Below, piece by piece: positions 1 to 8,140 of a stretch of 64,000 nt of DNA (position 1 is the first letter of the stretch; every line of letters starts with the position of its first letter). Origin of the DNA: Skermanella aerolata KACC 11604 (GTDB lineage Bacteria; Pseudomonadota; Alphaproteobacteria; Azospirillales; Azospirillaceae); assembly GCF_000936425.1 (NCBI RefSeq), contig NZ_AVFK01000005.1, forward strand, positions 62,001 through 126,000. Reading direction: 5' to 3'. The notes beneath the pieces are model-generated. The model saw nothing but the letters and a program-made list of their open reading frames with translations, did no database searches and was not told where the DNA came from. A program made the position numbers and the translations under genes.

Positions 1-1
1 C

Positions 2-1039
2 GATATCCAGGCCTTGAGGGATGTCCGGGAGCAACTCGAAACCCAGGTTGCCGCCTTGACCGCCTTGTCGCGGCGAACGGAAGCGGAGCGCGACCGGACG
101 GCGGAACAACTTCAGCAGACGGAGGCGGAGCGTGACCGGACCGCAGAGCAGCTTCAGCGGACGGAGGCCGACCGCGCCAAGGCTACTGAAGAGCTGCGAC
201 TGACGCAGGAGCAGCGCGAAGCACTGATGGCGGAGCTCTCATCGATCCGCGACCGCTCGCAGCAGCTCGAAAGCCAGCTCAGCAGCGAGCAGGAGCGCAC
301 CACCCTGTCGCAGCGGGAGATCGAGCAGCGCGACATCCGCCTGGAGGAGCTGAAGCTGGCGCTGGACCAGACGGAGGCGGCGCTGACCGGGGAGAAGACG
401 CTGACCGAGGAAGGCCGCGCCCAGGTCGCCGTCCTCAACCAGCAGATCGCGGCTCTGCGCGACCAGTTGAACCGGCTGACCGCCTCGCTCGACCTTGCCG
501 AATCGAAGAACCAGGAGCAGCAGGCGCAGATCTCCGACCTAGGACGCCGGCTGAACCTGGCGCTGGCCAGCAAGGTCGAGGAATTGGCGCGGTACCGGTC
601 GGAGTTCTTCGGCCGGCTGAGGGAAGTGCTGGGGACGCGGCAGGATATCCGCATCGTCGGCGACCGCTTCGTGTTCCAGTCCGAAGTGCTGTTCCCCAGC
701 GCGTCGGCGACGCTGGAGGAAGGTGGCAAGGTCCAGCTTGCCCAGCTTGCCAATACCTTGCTGGAGATAGCACTGCGCATTCCGCCGGGGGTCAACTGGA
801 TCATGCGGGTGGACGGGCATACCGACCCGCGCCCGATCTCCACGCCGCAGTTCCCGTCCAACTGGGAGCTTTCGACCGCCCGCGCCATCTCCGTCGTCAA
901 GTTCCTGGTCGAGCGCGGCGTGCCGGCTGACCGTCTGGTCGCCGCCGGCTTCGGCGAGTACCAGCCGCTCGACCCCAGCCGGGGCGAGGACGCCTTCGCC
1001 CGCAACCGCCGCATCGAGATGAAGCTGGACCAGCGCTGA
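2..1039 (+). CDS. Coiled-coil OmpA/MotB-domain peptidoglycan-binding protein (5' end outside window)
   Basis: The reading frame is open to the left edge, so the N-terminus, probably with a membrane anchor, is missing. The first two thirds are heptad-like and rich in Glu, Gln, Arg and Leu, which indicates a long coiled coil; it includes three 14-residue repeats. The last ~120 residues form an OmpA_C/MotB-like domain with the signatures VDGHTD, NWELSTARA and RNRRIEMKL, which in this family bind peptidoglycan through diaminopimelate. Proteins of this build are common next to MotA-like proton channels in alphaproteobacteria, but no partner is visible. The exact role is unknown; an envelope-anchoring or motor-associated function is inferred. 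Confidence 0.85.
   Translation, partial: DIQALRDVREQLETQVAALTALSRRTEAERDRTAEQLQQTEAERDRTAEQLQRTEADRAKATEELRLTQEQREALMAELSSIRDRSQQLESQLSSEQERTTLSQREIEQRDIRLEELKLALDQTEAALTGEKTLTEEGRAQVAVLNQQIAALRDQLNRLTASLDLAESKNQEQQAQISDLGRRLNLALASKVEELARYRSEFFGRLREVLGTRQDIRIVGDRFVFQSEVLFPSASATLEEGGKVQLAQLANTLLEIALRIPPGVNWIMRVDGHTDPRPISTPQFPSNWELSTARAISVVKFLVERGVPADRLVAAGFGEYQPLDPSRGEDAFARNRRIEMKLDQR
77..202 (+). repeat. Three imperfect 42-bp tandem repeats inside the coiled coil
   Basis: Units at 77-118, 119-160 and 161-202 are in frame and each encode 14 residues of the pattern TEAERDRTAEQLQx, degrading in the third unit (TEADRAKATEELRL). Fourteen residues are two heptads, so gain or loss of a unit would lengthen or shorten the coiled coil without breaking its register. 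Confidence 0.8.
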
Positions 1040-1067
1040 GGCGTGTCGTTCATCCGCCCTAGATGAC

Positions 1068-3017
1068 TTACTGGCGCTTGGCCGCGTTGTTCAGCAGCGC
1101 GTTGCACGGGCTGTCCTTGCCTTCGCCGGGGTCCAGGAGCGGGATGATCGCCGCCAGAGGGGTCAGGAACACGCCAAGGGCGACGGCGGCGGCGCCGCGT
1201 GCGATGGCCTGGGTCGGATCGACCGCGATATGCGGGTTGGCGAATGTGCCCTGGGCGCCGACGGGGGTCCGGACCGACAAGGGGCTGAAGTCCTTCGGAT
1301 GCGCAAGCATCGAGACTTTGAAGGCTTCGTTCTTGAGGTTGACGGTCGCTTCACCCGTGACGTTGCTGTCGGTGTTGTCGAACACCAGGGCATTGGACTT
1401 CATCAGCCCGTCCTTGATGCCGAGGTCTGCGACGACGCAGCGCACGGCGACCGGTTCGTCCTCGGTCAGCACGAAGCCCAGCGCCTGGGCGACGTCGATC
1501 CCGAGCACCTCGACGATCAGGTTGCTGACCTTGCCGCCTTCCATCACGACGGAAAGCTGGCCATTGCTGGAGGCCAGCATGCTGCGCACCGTATCGCCGT
1601 TGCCCTTGAGCTTCAGCTTGCCGCCGAAGGTGCCTCCCATGTCCTCGGCAAACTGGGTTCCCTTGAAGAAGCGCGCGAGGTCGAGCGCCCGCATCTCCAG
1701 GTCCATCTCGATCGCCGGCGGCTTCTCTTGGGCATCGACCTGGATGATGCCGCCGGCCTTGCCGCCGGCTACGTTCATGCGCACCGGCTCGATCTTCGCC
1801 CGGCCGTCGTTGACGATGATCCGCGCATCCATGGCGCCGGCCGGCACATGCGGCACCAGCAGCCTGTCGGCGTGATAGCGCATTTCGACGTCGACCTTCT
1901 TCAGCATCTCGACGTTGATCGGCGTATCGGGAATGATCCGGCCTTCCGCTTCCAGCTTTTGGGCCAGCTGCTCCTGCTTCGGCGACCGGGTTTCGCCGTC
2001 ATCGACCGGCGGTGGGGCACCGACGAAGCCGGCGAGATCCTTGTAGTCAAGGTTCTTCGATGTCAGGTTGCCGGTTACCTTGGGACGCTCGTGGCCCAGG
2101 TCCATCCGGATTTCGCCGCCGATGTCGCTGTCGCCGACCTTGCCCGCCGCATCGGTGAAGGACCAGACCTTGCCATTACGTTCCAGCCGGCCCGACACGT
2201 CGAACGGCGGCGTCGAGGGCGCCGGGAAGCCTACGATGGGGAACAGGTCGGAGAGGTCCTGGCCCTTGATATCGACGCCGATATCCATGCCGGCCAGTTC
2301 CTGCGGGTCGGTCAGCGTGCCGTCGATTATCGTCTTCGTGGTCCCGACCGTTGCCTCCGCCCGCACGGGGAAAGGCGTCTGCCGGTCGCGCACGGCCAGG
2401 AAGGTGCCGGTCGTAGCGTCCAGATGGAACGGTTCGTTGGCGTAGTTGCCGTCGGCCACCATCCGCACCCGGTCCTCGCCCTGCTCGTTGCGCTCGGTAT
2501 TCACAGTGCTGGCGACCTGGATGTTCAGGCCGTCGTCGCGATAGGCGACTTCTCCGCCCCGGACTTCGATATGGCCGATTTCCGGAAGGTTGGGGCTGCC
2601 GTCGCCTTCCTGCGGGGGATCGCCCTGCAAGTTGGGGAAGTCCCAGTTCGCGGCGCCCTGGGCATCGCGGGCGAGGTTCAGCTTGGGATCGATCAGTGTC
2701 AGCTGGGGAATGGCGACGGTTCCCGAGACCAGACGCCGGAGGTCGAGCGTGACCTCGACGGCGCCGATATCGGCCATGTCGCCGCCGCCGGCCCAGTCGG
2801 TGTTGGCAAGGTGGATGCCGCCGGCCCGGATCTTCGGCGTCAGGGACCAGTCGATGTCGAAATTCTCGTCGATGCGAACCTCCCGGCCGAGCGCGGCGCT
2901 TGCCCGCTTGGCCACGAAGTCACGCGCCCAACTCGTCTCCAGCATCGCGAAAGCACCCACGACGAGCAGCACGAGCACACCCAAAACGATCCCGAGCCAC
3001 TTCAACACCCGACCCAC
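1068..3017 (-). CDS. AsmA family protein (649 aa)
   Basis: This is an AsmA/TamB-like envelope protein. Such proteins are anchored in the inner membrane and span the periplasm, and are linked to outer-membrane lipid or protein homeostasis. The sequence has one N-terminal membrane helix (about residues 5-26), followed by the AsmA-type start of the periplasmic part (SALGREVRIDENFDIDWSLTPKI) and a C-terminal AsmA_2-type region. The GTG at 3017 is preferred because AAAGGGG lies six bases upstream; an in-frame TTG at 3056 would add 13 residues. It converges with the OmpA-domain gene. A second, larger AsmA protein lies at 26.4-29.7 kb. Confidence 0.88.
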   Translation of the reverse strand: MGRVLKWLGIVLGVLVLLVVGAFAMLETSWARDFVAKRASAALGREVRIDENFDIDWSLTPKIRAGGIHLANTDWAGGGDMADIGAVEVTLDLRRLVSGTVAIPQLTLIDPKLNLARDAQGAANWDFPNLQGDPPQEGDGSPNLPEIGHIEVRGGEVAYRDDGLNIQVASTVNTERNEQGEDRVRMVADGNYANEPFHLDATTGTFLAVRDRQTPFPVRAEATVGTTKTIIDGTLTDPQELAGMDIGVDIKGQDLSDLFPIVGFPAPSTPPFDVSGRLERNGKVWSFTDAAGKVGDSDIGGEIRMDLGHERPKVTGNLTSKNLDYKDLAGFVGAPPPVDDGETRSPKQEQLAQKLEAEGRIIPDTPINVEMLKKVDVEMRYHADRLLVPHVPAGAMDARIIVNDGRAKIEPVRMNVAGGKAGGIIQVDAQEKPPAIEMDLEMRALDLARFFKGTQFAEDMGGTFGGKLKLKGNGDTVRSMLASSNGQLSVVMEGGKVSNLIVEVLGIDVAQALGFVLTEDEPVAVRCVVADLGIKDGLMKSNALVFDNTDSNVTGEATVNLKNEAFKVSMLAHPKDFSPLSVRTPVGAQGTFANPHIAVDPTQAIARGAAAVALGVFLTPLAAIIPLLDPGEGKDSPCNALLNNAAKRQ

Positions 3018-3818
3018 GGCAAACCCCTTTGACACTTCCGTTCGAGAAAGAGTCAACCGGCATGAACGGCTTTCGTTTCAAACCACATCGTTTCGGCCAC
3101 ATCGTTCCGGTGGTCCCTCTCCCGGCTCACTGGTATTGATCGTTCGTTACCTGCGGCAGGCAATGAAAATTCCAGGCATACTAAAATGAGGGAAGAGCAG
3201 AGCCATTCGGAGCTATATGCAACAGTAAACCGTCTGCTTGACAGATTACCCCGACGCCATGGGTATGATTACTAAATCCGGGTAGCTGGAATTCCAACAG
3301 AGAAAACTATCGTGCGCTTTATACAAGATGTACATTACACTTTTTGCATTCTGGTTGTTTTCTCAATTTTGATGGATTCTCTAAGTTAATATTATTCTAT
3401 TAAGAAGCAAAAGGGAGAAAAAATCATGTTGGATTAACTATCATTGATTGAGCCAAAAAGCACGACGACTGCGCATTTCTTCTGAGACGTATGTGAAGCC
3501 GATTACACAATCTGCATCCAATATCCAGCATCGTTGTCAGAGCGGACGCAATAGATACCGCTGCTCTCAAATATCTTCAGAATCCTCTTCTGCGGATGCT
3601 ACGGACGCGTGTCAAAACCTTGTGGTTTTCCTACTCTATTGAAATCAACAACAGAGATTTTTTTAACCGTCATAAATAATAAATATCATCTGATAAAGTA
3701 TTTCATTATTAACTTACTGCATATCCGGGGCAAAATCACAGAACGACTCTAGTGAAGCCATTCATATGGTCTTCAAAAAAGTGACTTGTACTCAACAACA
3801 AAATCAGCGAGGTGGGCC
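3018..3818. other. AT-rich gene-free region upstream of the diheme cytochrome
   Basis: From about 3140 to 3785 the sequence is strikingly AT-rich (for example 16 G/C among the 60 bases at 3361-3420) in an otherwise GC-rich window. No credible coding region was found. A 64-codon frame at 3448-3642 has no ribosome-binding site and no recognisable family. Visible landmarks are TTGACA at 3238-3243 with TATGAT at 3264-3269 (20-base spacing, too long for a standard promoter) and a strong Shine-Dalgarno sequence before a three-codon frame at 3426. It may be a long leader, a decayed insertion or a silenced regulatory region. Confidence 0.6.
3426..3437 (+). other. Three-codon minimal ORF with strong ribosome-binding site
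   Basis: AAGGGAG lies eight bases before ATG TTG GAT TAA. The ribosome-binding site is well formed, but the frame closes after three codons. It may be a decayed start of a lost gene, a leader 'start-stop' regulatory peptide, or chance in AT-rich DNA. Confidence 0.25.
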
Positions 3819-5558
3819 ATGCGCAGGGTATTGAGTCATCGTGCGACCAGAAGCCTGTTTCTGTCCGGGCTGATTTTGGGGGCAAGCGCGGTCGCGCTTA
3901 CTTACCCTCAAAGTCAAGCCTATGCGGCAGAGGATGATTTCACCGATCCCACCACGGTACCGGCGACGCCGCCGCCTCTCGCCAATACCGATACGACGGC
4001 AACAATTTTGAAGAAGCTTCCGGCGAATGCGGCGGATTACTTCGAGAAGACTTACCCGCACATGATGAGCCAGCCTCTCCCGGCCAAGATCTTCAACCAG
4101 GGCGGCATTCCGGCGGTCATCCCGAAGCTCGAGATCGACAACGATCCGAACGGCCAGACGGGCTCCTATCAGCCCGGCGGCCAGACGGTGACGTCCCAGA
4201 ACGCCTTCTTCCAGTCGCTGGGCAGCAATGGACGCGCCTGCGTCACCTGCCACCAGCCGGCCAGCGGGATGAGCATCAGCCTCCGCAATATCAACAAGCG
4301 CCTGAACAAGACCAAGGGAAAGGACCCGCTGTTCGCCCCGGTGGACGGCGCCAACTGTCCGACGCTGGTTCCCGCCGAGGATACCGCAGGCTCCATCGTC
4401 GGCGGCTTCAAGGGCAAGTCCAAGAAGGACTTCAAGGCCGCGCGATCCCTGCTGCTGAACAAGGGTCTTATCCGCATTCCCATCCCCGTGCCCGTGAGCC
4501 CTGCTCCGGAGTTCACGCTTTCGATCATCAGCGATCCGACGACCTGCAACTATGACGAACGCACGAATCAGGTGGTGATCGACGGCGTCAAGACCCGGAT
4601 GGTTTCAATGTACCGGCGTCCGGTGATATCGGGGAACCTGCATTTCAAGACCACGGTCACCGGCTTTCCGGGAGCGCCGCCGCCCGCGCTGAGCGGCAAC
4701 ATCATGTGGGACGGGCGTGAGCCGTCGTTGCAGTCCCAGGCTCTCAGCGCGACGATGGGGCATGCGCAGGCCAAGGTTCCGCCGACCACGGCCCAGATCA
4801 ACGAAATGGTCGCCTTCGAAGTCGGCATGTTCAACGCCCAGTATAGGTACAAGACGGCGGGCCTGCTGACCGCCGCCGGCGCCGAAGGCGGGCCGGAGAA
4901 CGTCGCGGACCATAAGGACGATCCGGCATCCTTCCCGGCGCCGGGCAGCACCGTCTTCGACGAGTTCGACGCATGGCTCACGAATCCGGGCAGCGGATCG
5001 ACGAGGGAGACGCGGCAGTCGATCGCCCGAGGACAGGCGCTGTTCAATGGGACGGCGACGGACGCCCAAGGCAATCCAAGAGGCACGTTCACCATTTCCG
5101 GCGTATCCGGCTTCAACGATCTCGTCGGCGGTGATTTTCCGGGCGGCACATGCGCCACCTGCCACAACTTCTCCCATGCCGGCTCCGACGTGCTGGCGAA
5201 CTCGCAACGCGACATCGGCATCGGCGGACATGCGGCGAGCGCCGGCGGACCGGCACCGAAGACCGACCTGCCGATCTTCGAAGTGTCGGGCTGTGCTGCG
5301 GGTTCGTTCCTGTGGGATGCCTCGGCGACGAGCGTCCGGACCAACGACCTTGGGAAGGCCCTGATCACCGGCAAGTGCCGGGACGTCGGCGCCAGCACGG
5401 TTCCTAGCCTGCGGGCGCTGTCCTCCCACGAGCCCTACTTCCGGGACGGCTCGGCGGCGACGCTGAAGGATGTCGTCAACGTCTACAACAACCGGTTCAA
5501 GATCGGCCTGACGCCCAAGGAAAAGGAAGACCTGACCAACTTCCTGGGCGCGCTGTAA
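3819..5558 (+). CDS. Secreted diheme cytochrome c, cytochrome-c-peroxidase/MauG-like
   Basis: The protein has 579 residues and an N-terminal signal peptide ending near QAYA-AED. Two c-type heme sites are visible: CVTCH (141-145) and CATCH (445-449). Motifs such as MWDGREPSLQSQA and the C-terminal SHEPYFRDGSAATLKDVVNVYN are typical of the diheme cytochrome c peroxidase/MauG superfamily, acting in the periplasm in peroxide reduction or oxidation of a partner. The hemes are about 300 residues apart, farther than in compact peroxidases. The ATG at 3819 has AGGTGG just upstream; a TTG at 3786 is in frame but less likely. It stands alone, downstream of the AT-rich region. The substrate is unknown. 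Confidence 0.85.
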   Translation: MRRVLSHRATRSLFLSGLILGASAVALTYPQSQAYAAEDDFTDPTTVPATPPPLANTDTTATILKKLPANAADYFEKTYPHMMSQPLPAKIFNQGGIPAVIPKLEIDNDPNGQTGSYQPGGQTVTSQNAFFQSLGSNGRACVTCHQPASGMSISLRNINKRLNKTKGKDPLFAPVDGANCPTLVPAEDTAGSIVGGFKGKSKKDFKAARSLLLNKGLIRIPIPVPVSPAPEFTLSIISDPTTCNYDERTNQVVIDGVKTRMVSMYRRPVISGNLHFKTTVTGFPGAPPPALSGNIMWDGREPSLQSQALSATMGHAQAKVPPTTAQINEMVAFEVGMFNAQYRYKTAGLLTAAGAEGGPENVADHKDDPASFPAPGSTVFDEFDAWLTNPGSGSTRETRQSIARGQALFNGTATDAQGNPRGTFTISGVSGFNDLVGGDFPGGTCATCHNFSHAGSDVLANSQRDIGIGGHAASAGGPAPKTDLPIFEVSGCAAGSFLWDASATSVRTNDLGKALITGKCRDVGASTVPSLRALSSHEPYFRDGSAATLKDVVNVYNNRFKIGLTPKEKEDLTNFLGAL

Positions 5559-5582
5559 TCCAAGCTTGAACGCAGATGCCTG

Positions 5583-5613
5583 CCGGCCTCTACCTGACGG
5601 TGGGGGCCGGTTT
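5583..5613 (+). terminator. Possible terminator after the diheme cytochrome
   Basis: An eight-base stem (5583-5590 with 5603-5610, one G-U pair) is followed by only a short T-run. It lies between convergent genes. Confidence 0.4.
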
Positions 5614-5645
5614 GCATTTCATCTCTACATAAATTTTCCGACCGG

Positions 5646-7307
5646 CTAAGCCTTGCCGGCGGGTTGTTCGTTCAACTGTTTCGCCATGTCCCGCAGCACG
5701 AACTTCTGGATCTTGCCGGTGGAGGTCTTGGGCAGGTTGGTGAAGACCACTGTCCGGGGCGTCTTGAAGTGGGCGAGGTGTTCGCGGCAGAAGGCGATGA
5801 TCTCGGCTTCGGTCACGGTGACGCCGTCCTTGATCGTGACGAAGGCGCAGGGCGTTTCGCCCCAGCGCTCGTCCGGGCGGGCGACTACGGCGGCGTCGAG
5901 CACGGCGGGGTGGCGGTAGAGGACGGCTTCGACCTCGATCGTCGAGATGTTCTCGCCGCCGGAGATGATGATGTCCTTGGAGCGGTCCTTCAGCTCGATA
6001 TAGCCGTTCTCGTGCATCACGCCGAGATCGCCAGTGTGGAACCAGCCGCCCTCGAAGGCTTCCTGCGTCGCGACCGGGTTCTTCAGGTAGCCCTTCATCA
6101 CCACGTTGCCGCGCATGAAGACCTCGCCGATCGTCTTGCCGTCGGCGGGCACCGGCTCCAGCGTGACGGCATCGGCCACCATCAGGCCTTCCTGCACGGG
6201 ATACGTCACGCCCTGGCGGGCCTTGAAGATGGCGCGTTCCTCGATCGGCAGGCTGTCCCACTCCTCATGCCACGCGCAGACCACGTCGGGGCCGTAGACT
6301 TCCGTCAGGCCGTAGACATGGGTGATGGCGAAACCCATGCGCTCGATCTTCTCGATCACGGCGGCGGGTGGTGCTGCGCCGGCGGTCATCATCTTGATGC
6401 CTTCCGGGATCTCGCGGCGTTGATTGTCGGGCGCATTGACCAGCAGGCCCATGACGATGGGAGCGCCGCACATATGGGTCACGCCGGAGTCCGCGATGGC
6501 GTCGTACATTCCCTTGGCCGTGACGCCGCGCAGGCAGACATGGGTTCCGGCCTGGGCGGTGATGGTCCAGGGGAAGCACCAGCCATTGCAGTGGAACATG
6601 GGCAGCGTCCACAGATACACCGGATGGTGCGGCAGCGCCCAGGTCATGATGTTGCCTATGGCGTTCAGGTAAGCGCCACGATGATGGTAGACGACGCCCT
6701 TGGGGTTGCCGGTGGTGCCGGACGTGTAATTGAGGGCGATGGCCTGCCATTCGTCCTTCGGCAGCTCCCACTGGAAGTCGGGGTCGCCGGTTTCCAGGAA
6801 CTGCTCATACGTGAACTGGCCGATCAGGTCGCCGCCCTTGGCCAGCGGATCGTCGATGTCGATGACGAGGGGCCGGTGCTTCGGGTCGATCATGTGGACG
6901 GCCTTGTTGATCACATCAGAGAATTCCCGGTCGGTGATCAGCACCTTGGCCTCGCCGTGCTGGAGCTGGAAGGCGATGGCTTCGGCATCCAGCCGGATGT
7001 TCAGCGCGTTCAGCACGCCGCCGGTCATGGGCACGCCGAAATGCGCCTCGAACAGTTCCGGCACGTTCGGCGCCATCACGGCCACGGTGTTGCCAATCCC
7101 GACGCCGCGCTTGGACAGGGCGGAGGCGAGCCGCACGCAACGTTCGTTGGTCTCCGCCCAGGTCCGCCGGATGTCGCCGTGGACGACGGCCGGACGGTTC
7201 GGGTAGACCGACGCGGTGCGGCGCAGGAACGACAAGGGAGACAGCGGGACGTAGTTCGCGTCGTTCTTGTCCAGTTCGACCTCGAAGGGATTGCGGGGCT
7301 GGGTCAT
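5646..7307 (-). CDS. Fatty-acid/medium-chain acyl-CoA ligase (AMP-binding family)
   Basis: This adenylate-forming enzyme of 553 residues activates a carboxylic acid with ATP and joins it to CoA. The P-loop-like AMP-binding motif YTSGTTGNPKG is at 194-204, the adenylate-binding YGLTEVYGP lies further on, and the C-terminal catalytic lysine is in STGKIQK (about K532). Overall it resembles the LcfB/DmdB-like cytosolic acyl-CoA synthetases, so medium-chain or methylthio acids are possible substrates; specificity cannot be read from sequence. The ATG at 7307 has AGGAC upstream; the open frame continues further, but only as antisense of the next gene. It is divergent from the formyltransferase gene. 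Confidence 0.92.
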   Translation of the reverse strand: MTQPRNPFEVELDKNDANYVPLSPLSFLRRTASVYPNRPAVVHGDIRRTWAETNERCVRLASALSKRGVGIGNTVAVMAPNVPELFEAHFGVPMTGGVLNALNIRLDAEAIAFQLQHGEAKVLITDREFSDVINKAVHMIDPKHRPLVIDIDDPLAKGGDLIGQFTYEQFLETGDPDFQWELPKDEWQAIALNYTSGTTGNPKGVVYHHRGAYLNAIGNIMTWALPHHPVYLWTLPMFHCNGWCFPWTITAQAGTHVCLRGVTAKGMYDAIADSGVTHMCGAPIVMGLLVNAPDNQRREIPEGIKMMTAGAAPPAAVIEKIERMGFAITHVYGLTEVYGPDVVCAWHEEWDSLPIEERAIFKARQGVTYPVQEGLMVADAVTLEPVPADGKTIGEVFMRGNVVMKGYLKNPVATQEAFEGGWFHTGDLGVMHENGYIELKDRSKDIIISGGENISTIEVEAVLYRHPAVLDAAVVARPDERWGETPCAFVTIKDGVTVTEAEIIAFCREHLAHFKTPRTVVFTNLPKTSTGKIQKFVLRDMAKQLNEQPAGKA

Positions 7308-7475
7308 CCGGATGGGTCCTGCATTGCGGTGGGCGCCCTTGACGGGCATTCTTGGTGCCGCAGCATACTCCCTACCCGGCCCGGTATGGAATGCTCCGGC
7401 GTATATCTTCCGCGGCACTTCGCCCCGTTCCCAAGCGTTCCGCAGCCGCCAACCCATTCCGAGTGCAACAGACGA

Positions 7476-8132
7476 ATGTCCAGCGCCCTGATCCTGCTGA
7501 CCGGCCACCGGGAAGCCCCCTACCTGATCGATTATCTGCGCGGCTACAGCACCACCCTGCCCATCATCCACGCGACCGACCTGGAGGACCTGGAGCGGGA
7601 ATGCCTGCCCGGCCGCGTGCTGATCGCCTTCTGCACGGCGGTCATCGTGCCGGTTGGCCTGCTCGACCGGCTGGAACGGCCTGCCTTCAACTTCCATCCG
7701 GGACCGCCGACATATCCGGGCCGGCACCCGGAAAGCTTCGCCGCCTATGATGGCGTCACCCGTTTCGGCGCCACGTCGCACGTCATGGTGCCTCGTGTGG
7801 ACGAGGGGCCGATCGTCGGAGTCGAGTGGTTCGACGTGCCGCCGGGAACCGGGCAGATGATGCTGGCCGACCTGGCGTTCCAGGCGACCTTGCGGCTTTT
7901 CGCCCGGCAGGCGCCGATCATGGCGCTGTCGCTCCAGCCCATGAAGCCGATCGCGGAGCGCTGGTCCGGCCGCAAGACCTGCCGGCGCGACTACGACCGG
8001 ATGACCGACCTGCCGCCGGATATCGACGCCGCCGAGTTCGACCGGCGGCTCCGGTCGTTCGGCGAAGATCCGGAAACGCGGATCACCGTCACGCTGCACG
8101 GCCGGCGCTTCGTCCTGGAACAGGAGGTCTGA
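7476..8132 (+). CDS. Formyltransferase-domain protein (formyl_trans_N fold)
   Basis: The 218-residue protein carries the formyltransferase core: Asn72 and His74 in NFHPGPPTYPG and Asp109 in DEGPIV fit the Asn-His-Asp catalytic set that transfers a formyl group from 10-formyl-tetrahydrofolate. It lacks the C-terminal domain of methionyl-tRNA formyltransferase, so initiator-tRNA formylation is unlikely. It sits eight bases before a glycosyltransferase gene, suggesting that the acceptor may be an amino sugar or another cell-surface precursor. That function is inferred from context only. Confidence 0.75.
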   Translation: MSSALILLTGHREAPYLIDYLRGYSTTLPIIHATDLEDLERECLPGRVLIAFCTAVIVPVGLLDRLERPAFNFHPGPPTYPGRHPESFAAYDGVTRFGATSHVMVPRVDEGPIVGVEWFDVPPGTGQMMLADLAFQATLRLFARQAPIMALSLQPMKPIAERWSGRKTCRRDYDRMTDLPPDIDAAEFDRRLRSFGEDPETRITVTLHGRRFVLEQEV

Positions 8133-8140
8133 GCCCCGTC

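Noticed and set aside
1230-3032. 600-codon frame opposite the AsmA gene
   Set aside because: Low-complexity, His/Asp/Arg-rich antisense translation with no family; the AsmA reading is convincing.
3238-3269. TTGACA...TATGAT as a promoter
   Set aside because: The 20-base spacing is too long for a standard sigma-70 promoter; recorded only as a landmark.
3448-3642. 64-codon frame in the AT-rich region
   Set aside because: No ribosome-binding site, no family, Ser/Arg-rich chance translation; left as non-coding.
5664-8132. Very long plus-strand open frame (over 800 codons) across the acyl-CoA ligase
   Set aside because: Antisense to a clear AMP-binding enzyme; only its last part (from 7476) is a real gene. 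Long antisense frames are expected at this GC content.
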